A stretch of 19,839 nt of DNA, taken from NCBI GenBank assembly GCA_016302315.1, contig JAEDNW010000027.1:1-19839 (forward strand), in the 5' to 3' direction. Position numbers and translations under genes: made by a program. This document shows, one piece after another, positions 8,017 to 15,535 of this stretch. The notes under the pieces were generated by a model. It was not told the origin of the DNA, made no database searches, and saw only the letters and a list, made by a program, of their open reading frames with translations. Each line of letters starts with the position of its first letter. The stretch's first letter is position 1. The DNA comes from UBA1724 sp016302315 (GTDB taxonomy: Bacteria > Verrucomicrobiota > Lentisphaeria > Oligosphaerales > Oligosphaeraceae).

Positions 8017-10344
8017 CTAGGGGTGGAGTCGGGCGTATTGGTCCAGCAGATTGGCCAGTCGCAGTTTCTTTTCCTGGATCAGCCGGGGATCTCGGGTCCA
8101 ATGGCTCATGTCTTGAATCAGGGAGGGTTCCACCTCCAGTTCCCGGGTGGCTTCCGTCACCCATTCCCGGGACATGCCCTGGGGATTTTCCAAGGCCTTC
8201 TCCAGAAGATCCATGTACATCCAATCCTCCATGCCGTCCCGGATGCTTTTCAGCCGGGTGGTGGGAATGGGGCCGTCCTGGGCGGGATAGAGGAGGCGTC
8301 CGTCTCCGCTGAAATTGCGGAAGGAGTTGGCCAGCCAGGGTTCCTGGAGGAGGGGGCCGCCGGTGACGGGGGTGGAAATGTTGGGGCCGGCCACATATCC
8401 CTTCTCCGTTTTTTTCCAGGTGCGCCAGAGGCAGCTGCCGTAGTAGAGGAAGCCGTCGGGGCGGTATTTCCTGGCCATGAATCCCATGAGGAGGCGATTG
8501 GCGGCGGCGGGGTGCTCCAGGAGGATGTTGGCGTAGGGCATGGTGGGGGTGCAGCAGACGTACCAGCATACCTTGTCTCCCCGTTCCCGGGCCTGGGCCA
8601 CGTAGTCGGCGTTCAAGTCGTAGGAGACGGTAAGGGGAATCCAGCCGTCCACCAGACCCTCCAGCTGGCTGACTCGGCCGAAGGTGTCGTCGTAGAGGGT
8701 GGTGTAGATGGGGAGTTCCGGGACGGCTTCCCGGACCTTCTGGAGGGCTTCCCGAATCATGGGGAAGAGTTCCATGGGGGATTCGTCGAAGGCGTAGAGG
8801 TAGGCCCGGTCGGCGATGCCCCGTTCTTTGCATTCCTGATAGCGTTGCTTCAGGGTTTCCAGGAACTGTGGGGTTGGGGGTTCATTGAGGAATCCCATGT
8901 TGAAGAAGCCGGCCCCTTGTTCCAGGAGCCATTGGGAATCCTCCACCATGTCGGGGCGATCCACGCCCCGGTAGATTTGGTCAGGCTGGAGTCGATGGCG
9001 AATCAGCAGCTTGGCGATGGCCCGCCAATATTCCTTCCGGGCCGCCGGGTCTGCGGGATAGTTGTCCATCAGGCCGAGCTGCACGGGGGAGAAATAGGGG
9101 ACGCCGGGGGGCAGGGAGAAGTCATGAACCCGGATGGCGAAGGGGAGGGAATTCCGGGTGCCGTCCTCCCGGACGAAGGCCACGGTTCCTTTGTAGAGGC
9201 CAGGCTTTTGATCCTGGGGCACTTGGACATCCAGGAACCAGCTTTGGTAGGTCTCCGCCTCCAGGGGAATGGGGGTCTGGAGATATTCCAAGATGGGGTC
9301 GGGCCAGTAGCCCACATGGTCCACTTTGTAGGCGGGATCCCGGCTCTCCACATATCCCACGGGGGCCAGGGTCAGGGCCTCCCGGGGAATGGAGGTTCCA
9401 TCTTCCAGGACGGGAAGGGTTTCCAGCTCCGCCCGGATGCCGGGCACGGGAGCCAGGGCGAAGGCCACCAGCTGGGCGGATTCTCCCTCTCCCCGGGCGG
9501 CTTCCAGGGTGTATTCCGGGGTGTAGTCTCCCAGGAAGAGGTGGTTTTTCCGGAGAACCTTCTCCTCGGGCATGCACCAGAGGAAGGCTACGCCGGCGGG
9601 CAGGGCGGCCCGCCGGAAGTAGAGGGCGTCCAACCGGGGGAGGATTTTCTTGCACTCTTCCTGAAAGCGCTGGGCTTGCTTGGGGTCGGGCGTGGCCGGA
9701 AGAAATTTCTCCATGGCCTGGAGGTTGGTGGCGTAGGAGGGAAGCTGGTGGTTCAGCAGGGCGGAGCGCCGGGCAAAGGCTTCCCGCCATTGCTTCACGA
9801 GGGCCGCATCCTCCTCGGCATCCCGTTCCTCCAGACGAATCTCGCCCACGTAAATGGAATACTCCTGGGCAACGTCTCCCGTGAAAAAGTCCACATGCTT
9901 CATCTGACTCAGGTCAAAGCCTTCCATGTGCTCCAGGGGAAGGCGGAGGGTGTTGCGTCCCTGGTGGCATTCGGTGAGACGCTGGAGGACGAAGGAGAAA
10001 CGCCGGGGATAGTCCGGAATGGTGGCCACTTCAATGCCCACCCGCTTGGGGATCTCGCAATACAATTCAATGACCAGGGTCTTCCCCTTGGTCCAGTCCC
10101 GTTTCTCCTCCGGAATCTGGAATTTGGCGGAGGGCCAGCCCCCGGAGGAGACGGGATAGGTGATCTTCACCGCAAGGCCGGATCCTCCGTCCGGCCAGGG
10201 CTCCAACGCCATCTTCACCGGCCCTCCTCCTAGCTTCCAATCCTCTTCAGGGGCACGCTGGGCAGAGGGGACGGTGAGGGAAATTTCCTTGGCCGCCAGG
10301 CTCAAAGAGAGAAGGAGAGACAGGGAGAGGAGAAGGGAACGCAT
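8017..10344 (-). CDS. exported GH123-like (DUF4091) protein, second tandem copy
   Basis: 775 residues from the ATG at 10344, chosen because it opens directly into a signal peptide (MRSLLLSLSLLLSLSLAA) and has the GCC-ATG context; an in-frame ATG at 10410 would add 22 residues ahead of the signal peptide. Domain order is the same as in its neighbours: N-terminal binding-like beta domain (SGGWPSAKFQIPE, IYVGEI), helical linker, GH123_N-type domain (EAARGEGESAQLV), barrel, helical tail. The catalytic-type pair is Asp520-Glu521 in YAFDESP. NFSGDGRLLYP and RLKSIRDGMED complete the DUF4091 signature. It is closest to the first copy: a 41-base stretch is identical (8527-8567 and 10936-10976). A hairpin at 10378-10399 separates it from that copy. 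Probable role: releasing N-acetylgalactosamine-type or related residues from a glycan outside the cytoplasm; substrate unproven. Confidence 0.85.
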   Translation of the reverse strand: MRSLLLSLSLLLSLSLAAKEISLTVPSAQRAPEEDWKLGGGPVKMALEPWPDGGSGLAVKITYPVSSGGWPSAKFQIPEEKRDWTKGKTLVIELYCEIPKRVGIEVATIPDYPRRFSFVLQRLTECHQGRNTLRLPLEHMEGFDLSQMKHVDFFTGDVAQEYSIYVGEIRLEERDAEEDAALVKQWREAFARRSALLNHQLPSYATNLQAMEKFLPATPDPKQAQRFQEECKKILPRLDALYFRRAALPAGVAFLWCMPEEKVLRKNHLFLGDYTPEYTLEAARGEGESAQLVAFALAPVPGIRAELETLPVLEDGTSIPREALTLAPVGYVESRDPAYKVDHVGYWPDPILEYLQTPIPLEAETYQSWFLDVQVPQDQKPGLYKGTVAFVREDGTRNSLPFAIRVHDFSLPPGVPYFSPVQLGLMDNYPADPAARKEYWRAIAKLLIRHRLQPDQIYRGVDRPDMVEDSQWLLEQGAGFFNMGFLNEPPTPQFLETLKQRYQECKERGIADRAYLYAFDESPMELFPMIREALQKVREAVPELPIYTTLYDDTFGRVSQLEGLVDGWIPLTVSYDLNADYVAQARERGDKVCWYVCCTPTMPYANILLEHPAAANRLLMGFMARKYRPDGFLYYGSCLWRTWKKTEKGYVAGPNISTPVTGGPLLQEPWLANSFRNFSGDGRLLYPAQDGPIPTTRLKSIRDGMEDWMYMDLLEKALENPQGMSREWVTEATRELEVEPSLIQDMSHWTRDPRLIQEKKLRLANLLDQYARLHP

Positions 10345-10377
10345 GGCGTGAGTTCGGGAAATGAGGGGATGGGGAAA

Positions 10378-10399
10378 GGGGCGCAGGAAAAGGCGCCCC
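10378..10399 (-). terminator. hairpin between first and second GH123-like genes
   Basis: GGGGCGC (10378-10384) and GCGCCCC (10393-10399) make a perfect 7-bp GC stem around an 8-base loop. On the minus strand it is followed by TTTCCCC. It lies 23 bases past the stop of the first GH123-like gene and 33 bases before the start of the second. The T run is short, so partial termination or 3'-end protection is as likely as full termination. Confidence 0.5.
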
Positions 10400-10422
10400 T
10401 GGGGGAACAAAATGGCCGGAGG

Positions 10423-12758
10423 CTAGGGATTCTTCTGGACGTATTGATCCAGGAGGGCGGCCAGGCGGAGTTTCTTCGCTTGGACCAGGGCAGGATTGGT
10501 GGTCCAGGTGGTCAGGTCTTTCACCAGGGTGTCCTCCACCTGGAGTTCCTGGGCGGCGGCGGCGCGCCAGCTCTCATCCATGGCCTGGGCGTTGTCCAAC
10601 GCCTTGGCGAGCAGCTCCAGATACATCCAGTCCTCCGCGCCGTCCCGGATGCTCTTGATGCGGGTGGTGGGGATGGGGCCATCGGCGGCGGGATAGAGGA
10701 GGCGTCCGTCTCCGGGGAAATTCTGGAAGGCTTCTCCAATCCAGGGATATTCCAGGAGAGGGCCGCCCGCGATGGGGGTGTCGATCATGCCCTTGAAGAC
10801 ATAGGTTCCCTCGCTGCTCTTCTCGTAGATGCGCCAGACGCTGGTCTGGTAGTAGAGGAAGCATTCCGCCCCGTACTTCTTCTTCATGAAGCCCATGAGA
10901 AGGCGGTTGGCGGTGGCGGGATGTTCCAGGAGGAAGTTGGCGTAGGGCATGGTGGGGGTGCAGCAGACGTACCAGCCCACCTTTTCTCCCCGGGCTCGAG
11001 CCAAGGCGGCGTTGTCTTTGTTGCGGCCGTAGGAGACGGTGAGGGGGATCCAGGCGTCGATCACCTCGTCCAGCCCGTTGTCTCGTCCGAAGGTGCCGTC
11101 GTAGAGGGTGGTGTAGGTGGGGACGCCGGGGGCGGCCTGGCGGACCTTCCGGAGGGAATCCAGGATCATGGGGAACATGTCGGCGGGCTTTTCATCGTAG
11201 CAGTAGATGTAGGCTTTGTCCACGATGCCGGCCTCCTGGCACTTCTGGTAGGCGTTGCGCACCTGTTCCAGGAGGGCGTCGTCCACCTCCGTGTTGATGA
11301 AGCCCAGGTTGAAACAGGGGGAGCCATGGGCCAGGAGCCACTGGGCGTGGGGCACCAGGTCGGCCCGATCCGGGCCGTAGTAGATTTCATCGGGCTGGAG
11401 GCGATGGGCGATGAGCATGGAGGCCAGGGCCTGCCAGTACTTTTCCCGGGCCTCCGCTCCCTGGGGGAAGGCGGGGGGCACGATGAATTGGACGGGAGAG
11501 AAGTAGGGGACGCCCTGGGCCAGGGTGAAGTCGTGAACCCGGATGGCGAAGGGGAGGCTCTGCTGTCCCCCGTTGTCATAGGTGATCTTCACGGAACCCT
11601 GGTAGAGGCCGGGCTTTTGGTCCTGGGGCACTTGCACGTCCAGCCACCAGCTCTGATAGTGTTTGGCCTCCATGGGAATAGGGGTCTGGAGATATTCCAG
11701 GATGGGATCCGGCCAGTAGCCGACGTAGTCCGTCTTGTAAGCGGGGTTGGAGGTTTTCACATAGCCCACGGGAGCCAGGGTGAGGGCTTCCGCCGGGATG
11801 GTCGTGCCATCCTCTTGCGCCGGCAGGGTCTCCAGGGTCACCTGGACATTTGGGAGGGAGTTCAGGGCAAAGGCCACCAGCTGGGCGGATTCTCCCTCTC
11901 CCCGGGCGGCCTCCACGGTGTAGTGGTCGGTGTAGGGGGCCAGGAAGGCATAGCGATCCCGGAGCACCTTTTCCTCGGGGTAGCACCAGCGGAGGGCCAG
12001 GCCATTGTTCTCCCGGGCCAGGTGCTGGAAGAATTGGCGATCCAGCCGGGGCAGGATTTTCTTGCTCTCTTCCTGGAACTGGAGGGCCTGCTCCAGTTCC
12101 GGGACTTCCGGCAGGCTGTCCGCCAGGGCCTGGAACTCCTCGGCGAAGCGGGGAAGCTTGCCCTGGTAGGCTTCCTTCCGCCAGCGGAGGGCCTCCCGGC
12201 ACTCCGCGGCAATCCGACGGCTTTGGGCGGCCTCTTCCTCGGGATCAATCATCTCCAGAGAGATGTCTCCCACGTAGACAGAGTAGGTGGTCTGCGGATA
12301 GGAGCAGAAGACGTCGATGTACTTCATGTTGCTGACGTCGAAGCCATTGAGCTCTCCCAGATCAATCTGGATCTTGTGCCGCCCCGGGGAAAACTGGAGA
12401 CTGCCCGTGCCCAGACTCTTGGTGGTGGAGTCGGCATAGGTGGACACCACCAGGCCCACCCGGCAGGCCGCATCACAGAAGATCTCCAGATTCAGGGTCT
12501 TGCCCTTCCGCCAGTCCCGCAAATGCTCCGGCAGCCAATATTTCCCGGAGGGCCACCCTTTGGCCCCCCCCGATAGGTGAATTTCACCGTCAGACCCGAT
12601 TCTCCGTTGGGCCAGGGAACCTGGGCCATGGTCACATCCTCCGTGATCCGCCAGTCCTCCTCCGGGGGGCGGCTGGCGACGCTCTCGTACAACAGAAGGT
12701 CGGCGGCCAGGAGGGGCAGGGCGCAAAGACTGAGCAACAGAAACAGGGATTTTTTCAT
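10423..12758 (-). CDS. exported GH123-like (DUF4091) protein, first tandem copy, frameshifted at a G8 tract
   Basis: With one extra base this reads as 778 residues. It opens with signal peptide MKKSLFLLLSLCALPLLAA and runs to Arg63 in LTVKFTYR. There a run of eight Gs (12571-12564 on the coding strand) breaks the frame. Continuing unshifted gives only 88 residues. Adding one G restores TYRGGAKGWPSGKYW, matching the SGGWPSAKF stretch of the neighbouring copy. Downstream everything is intact: IYVGDI, EAARGEGESAQLV, Asp522-Glu523 in YCYDEKP, NFPGDGRLLYP and RIKSIRDGAEDW. The intact 3' reading frame suggests a sequencing miscount, transcriptional slippage or phase variation, or very recent inactivation, not an old pseudogene. 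It leads the six-gene carbohydrate run. The start at 12758 is the only one of the eleven without CC before the ATG (CCCA-ATG). Confidence 0.8.
12564..12571 (-). other. G8 homopolymer at the frameshift site
   Basis: Eight Gs on the coding strand join the signal-peptide-bearing frame to the long downstream frame of the first GH123-like gene. Nine Gs, or six, would make one continuous reading frame. Homopolymers of this length are classic sites for replication or polymerase slippage and for base-count errors. Confidence 0.85.
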
Positions 12759-12838
12759 TGGGTGGTCAAAGAGGGGGAGGGAGCGGGCAAGGGAGACAAT
12801 GTAGCGTTTCAATGGGACGGCCGCCAGAGAGTCGCCCG

Positions 12839-12858
12839 CCCATGGCAGGCGCCATGGG
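12839..12858 (-). terminator. hairpin downstream of the DUF790 gene
   Basis: CCCATGGC (12839-12846) and GCCATGGG (12851-12858) form a perfect 8-bp stem with a 4-base loop (AGGC on the plus strand). It sits 30 bases after the DUF790 stop and 80 bases before the first GH123-like start. No T run follows on the minus strand, so it is either a poor terminator or a near-palindromic operator for the glycosidase genes. The rest of 12759-12888 shows no convincing promoter. Confidence 0.35.
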
Positions 12859-12888
12859 GGAAGGAGGGCAAAAGGCGGCCACGGGGGG

Positions 12889-14121
12889 TTATTGTGGTCG
12901 GATTTCCCAGCGTTTTTCCAGGGTGCGCAGGGTTTTCTCCACCGTGGGGAAGTCGCGATAGAGGAATCCCCGGTGGGGGAGGAGGGGGAAGTGTTCCAGG
13001 GCCTGGGCGATTTCCTTGCGCTTGAGCAGAGTGCGCTCCACCCCCAGCACCAAGGGGGATTCGGGGTGTTGGGAGAGCCATTCCAGGCGCCGGGGGAGTT
13101 CCCGGCAGTGCCAGCGGTGGAAAAGTTCCAGGAAGAGGAGCTGGGGGGAGCCCTTACGCTGGAAGGTGAAGTCGGGGAAGAGGAAGCGTGCCTCCTCGCC
13201 CTGAAGAGGGAGATATTCCTCCCGCAGCTCCCAGGGGCCGTCCTGCTGACGGAGATTTTCCTGGAAGAGCCGCACCTCTTCCGGGAGGGCGGCGGCGAAG
13301 TGGTGGTAGGGGCATTTCAGGCCGGAGGTCTGGTCCAGCTCCAGGAGGGCCTCCTGGCCGTGCCAGGGAAGGCGGAGGGCGATGTGCCACTGGGGCATGG
13401 TGCAGAGGGCCGGGAAGAAGAGGGCCAGCTGCAGGCCATAGCGCTTTCCCTGCTCCAGGATGGCGGCGGGGCCGTCCACGGTGAGGGATAGGCTGGTGGG
13501 ATCTCCTTCCGCCGGACGGATTTCCGCCAATAGCCGGAAGAAGCGGAGATATTGGCAGAGCCGGCGCAGCTGGGGAGCATTCTGGGCCCGGAGGGTGACC
13601 TCCAGGGAGCGGCATCCCAGGAGGAGGGCCTGGATGACGCCGGTGTTATAGCGGTCCACCAGTTCCTGGGGAGTGGGGGCGTCGAAGTCCCGCAGCACCT
13701 GGTTTTCGGGGAGGTCTCCGTAGAGCTGTCCGGTGGCGGCCAGGGGGTTGTGGGGGTGGAGGCTTTGGAGGCGCCGGGGCCATTCCTCCAGGGAGGGGAG
13801 GGGATCGTCTCCCGCCAGCCACTGGGCGGAGGTCTGGAGGAGGGGGAGTCGCATGGCGGGGTAGTCCGCCTCGGCGGGGAGGGCGTAATGACAACGCTCC
13901 TCCAGGAGTTTTCGCAGGGCGGCGAAGAGTTTGGGGTTGGCCATTTCCTCCTGGAGGGGTTTGAGGAGTTCCTCCTGTTCCCCGGCGGTCAGGCTGTTTT
14001 GCCGGGCCTCCTGATAGAGGGCGATAAGGCGTTCTCCCCACTCGGCGGCCTCGGGAGGGGCGAAGCGGGGATAGAGTCGGCCTTTGCGGCAGAGGGCCTG
14101 GATGAGGGCGGGGGTCAGCAT
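12889..14121 (-). CDS. DUF790 family protein, Bax1-like nuclease partner of XPB
   Basis: 410 residues, no signal peptide, so cytoplasmic. The sequence reads as DUF790, the family of archaeal Bax1, which binds XPB helicase and acts as a structure-specific endonuclease in nucleotide excision repair. The N-terminal half (to about 130) is helical and charged. The nuclease-like core is visible at LFPDFTF (Asp317) followed by LLFLELFHRWH (Glu332), the spacing expected of a PD-(D/E)XK-type active site. The usual Lys after the Glu is not obvious. Its ATG (14121-14119) overlaps the helicase stop (14117-14115) as ATGCTGA, a 7-base overlap that implies translational coupling. This tight pairing with an XPB-type helicase is itself strong support for the assignment. 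The nuclease role is known for the archaeal relative and inferred here. Confidence 0.8.
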   Translation of the reverse strand: MLTPALIQALCRKGRLYPRFAPPEAAEWGERLIALYQEARQNSLTAGEQEELLKPLQEEMANPKLFAALRKLLEERCHYALPAEADYPAMRLPLLQTSAQWLAGDDPLPSLEEWPRRLQSLHPHNPLAATGQLYGDLPENQVLRDFDAPTPQELVDRYNTGVIQALLLGCRSLEVTLRAQNAPQLRRLCQYLRFFRLLAEIRPAEGDPTSLSLTVDGPAAILEQGKRYGLQLALFFPALCTMPQWHIALRLPWHGQEALLELDQTSGLKCPYHHFAAALPEEVRLFQENLRQQDGPWELREEYLPLQGEEARFLFPDFTFQRKGSPQLLFLELFHRWHCRELPRRLEWLSQHPESPLVLGVERTLLKRKEIAQALEHFPLLPHRGFLYRDFPTVEKTLRTLEKRWEIRPQ

Positions 14122-15515
14122 GGGGAGGCGGGCTTTCCGTAGGCGGGGTGCATGCGGCGCCGTTCCGCCGTGTAGGTCTCCCCGGTGCCCTGGGTGACCA
14201 GCTCGTAGAGGAGGGCGGTCTTGCCGGGGGAGGGGCGCAGAATGCGGCCCAGCCGCTGGACGTGCTCCCGCACGGAGCCGGAGCCGGAGACGATGATGCC
14301 CACATTGGCGGCGGGGACATCCACCCCCTCGTTGAGGACCCGGCTGGTGACAATGGCCGGGAAGATTCCCTGGCGGAAACCCTCCAGGAAGGCGATGCGC
14401 TCCTGGGTACGGGTGTGGTGGGTGATGACGGGGAGGGCGAAGGTGTTGCCCAGGCGGTAGGCCGTGGCGTTGTCCGCGGTGAAGAGGATGATGCGGTCGT
14501 GGCGGTGGGCCGTCAGGAGCTGGTGGACCGTGGCGAACTTCCCCCGGGGGGAGCGGGCGATGCGGCGCTGGGTCAGGTAGGCCTGGAGGGCCTGGCGTCC
14601 CCCGGGCTGCCGGCTGCAGGCCCGGAGGAAGATGCCCCATCCCCGGGGGGAGCCCAGGGAGATTTCGTTTTCCCGGAGGAATCCCACGTAGAGCTCCCGG
14701 GCCTCCTGGTAGAGCCGTTCCTCCTCCTCGTCCAGCTGAATGGGAAGAGTGAGGGTTTCGTAGGGGGCCAGGACCGTTTCGGCGGGGAGGTCGGTGATTT
14801 CCCTGCGGTAGCAGATGGGTCCCAGGAGCTGGGGATAGTCCTGGTGGAGTCCGTCGGGGCGTTCCGGGGTGGCGGTGAGGCCCAGCCGGAAGGGGGCCAG
14901 ACAGCATCGGGCCAGCTGGGAATAGGCCGGTCCGGGGAGATGGTGGCATTCGTCCACCACCAGGGTGCCGAAGCGGTTGCCCCAGTGCTCCATCACCAGG
15001 AGGGCGGAATCATAGGTGGAGACGGTGATGGGCTGGCAGTCGTGGCTGCCTCCCCCCAGGGTGCCCACGGGACACCCGAAGGCGCTGCGCAGCTGCAGGG
15101 CCCACTGGGCCAGGAGATCCAGGGTGGGCACCACCACCAGGGTGGAACGGCAGGCGCTCCGGATGGCCATCTGGGCCAGAAAGGATTTGCCTGTGCCCGT
15201 GGGCAGGACCACCACGCCCCGGCATTCCTGGCGCCGCCAGGCCTCCAGGGCTTCCTGCTGATAGAACCGGGGAGTGCGGGAGAGGGGGGCGGGGGATTCC
15301 AGGGGGAGATAGTTCCGGGCCTGGTCGTCGTAGGGGAGGCCTTCCCGGTGGAGCCGTAGGAGGATGTGGGGATAGGCGGAGGCGCTGGCCCGGTAGGCCC
15401 GGACCCGGGCGTCGTAGCGGCAGAATTCGCCGAGGCCGGCGGGGAGGGGCGGAGGGGGGGAGGGAATCCCCTGGCCCACCAGAAGGGTTCCCTGTTGGAA
15501 GCGCAGGAGCAGCAC
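14115..15515 (-). CDS. XPB/Rad25-type superfamily 2 DNA helicase
   Basis: 466 residues beginning at GTG (15515), 20 bases after the kinase stop; the preceding bases are GCC. The N-terminal part (1-80) resembles the damage-recognition region of XPB. RecA-like domain 1 has a Q-motif-like RFYQQEAL (83-90), Walker A PTGTGKS (Lys110), DECH box (188-191) and TATPER (214-219). REITDLP (239-245) lies where XPB proteins carry the RED motif. Domain 2 has ILFTADN (343-349), NEGVDVP (395-401) and QRLGRILRP (420-428). In archaea and eukaryotes XPB unwinds DNA at lesions, and in archaea it works with Bax1. The overlapping DUF790 gene makes this a likely helicase-nuclease pair. All helicase motifs look intact. 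It lacks a signal peptide and should be cytoplasmic. Confidence 0.88.
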   Translation of the reverse strand: MLLLRFQQGTLLVGQGIPSPPPPLPAGLGEFCRYDARVRAYRASASAYPHILLRLHREGLPYDDQARNYLPLESPAPLSRTPRFYQQEALEAWRRQECRGVVVLPTGTGKSFLAQMAIRSACRSTLVVVPTLDLLAQWALQLRSAFGCPVGTLGGGSHDCQPITVSTYDSALLVMEHWGNRFGTLVVDECHHLPGPAYSQLARCCLAPFRLGLTATPERPDGLHQDYPQLLGPICYRREITDLPAETVLAPYETLTLPIQLDEEEERLYQEARELYVGFLRENEISLGSPRGWGIFLRACSRQPGGRQALQAYLTQRRIARSPRGKFATVHQLLTAHRHDRIILFTADNATAYRLGNTFALPVITHHTRTQERIAFLEGFRQGIFPAIVTSRVLNEGVDVPAANVGIIVSGSGSVREHVQRLGRILRPSPGKTALLYELVTQGTGETYTAERRRMHPAYGKPASPC

Positions 15516-15535
15516 GGCGGGTCGGAGGGGGGAGA

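Noticed and set aside
7279..10233. Long open frame of 984 codons on the plus strand, and similar long plus-strand frames at 1609-3498, 3937-5055, 5596-6888, 10348-12576 and 15590-18022
   Set aside because: Each lies opposite a minus-strand gene with recognisable domains and catalytic motifs. The plus-strand translations are Gly/Val/Glu-rich with no signal peptides or motifs, as expected for antisense frames in GC-rich DNA.
10423..12758. Calling the first GH123-like gene an ordinary decayed pseudogene
   Set aside because: Only one lesion, in a homopolymer, is seen; the remaining 700-plus codons are intact with all motifs.
12759..12888. Promoter for the glycosidase run (TTGAAA-like box on the minus strand near 12811)
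   Set aside because: No acceptable -10 box follows at 16-18 bases; the match is no better than chance.
14122..14949. N-terminal extension of the DUF790 frame inside the helicase gene
   Set aside because: It is Pro/Gly/His/Arg-rich shadow sequence opposite nothing conserved, and the overlapping ATGCTGA start gives a complete DUF790 protein.
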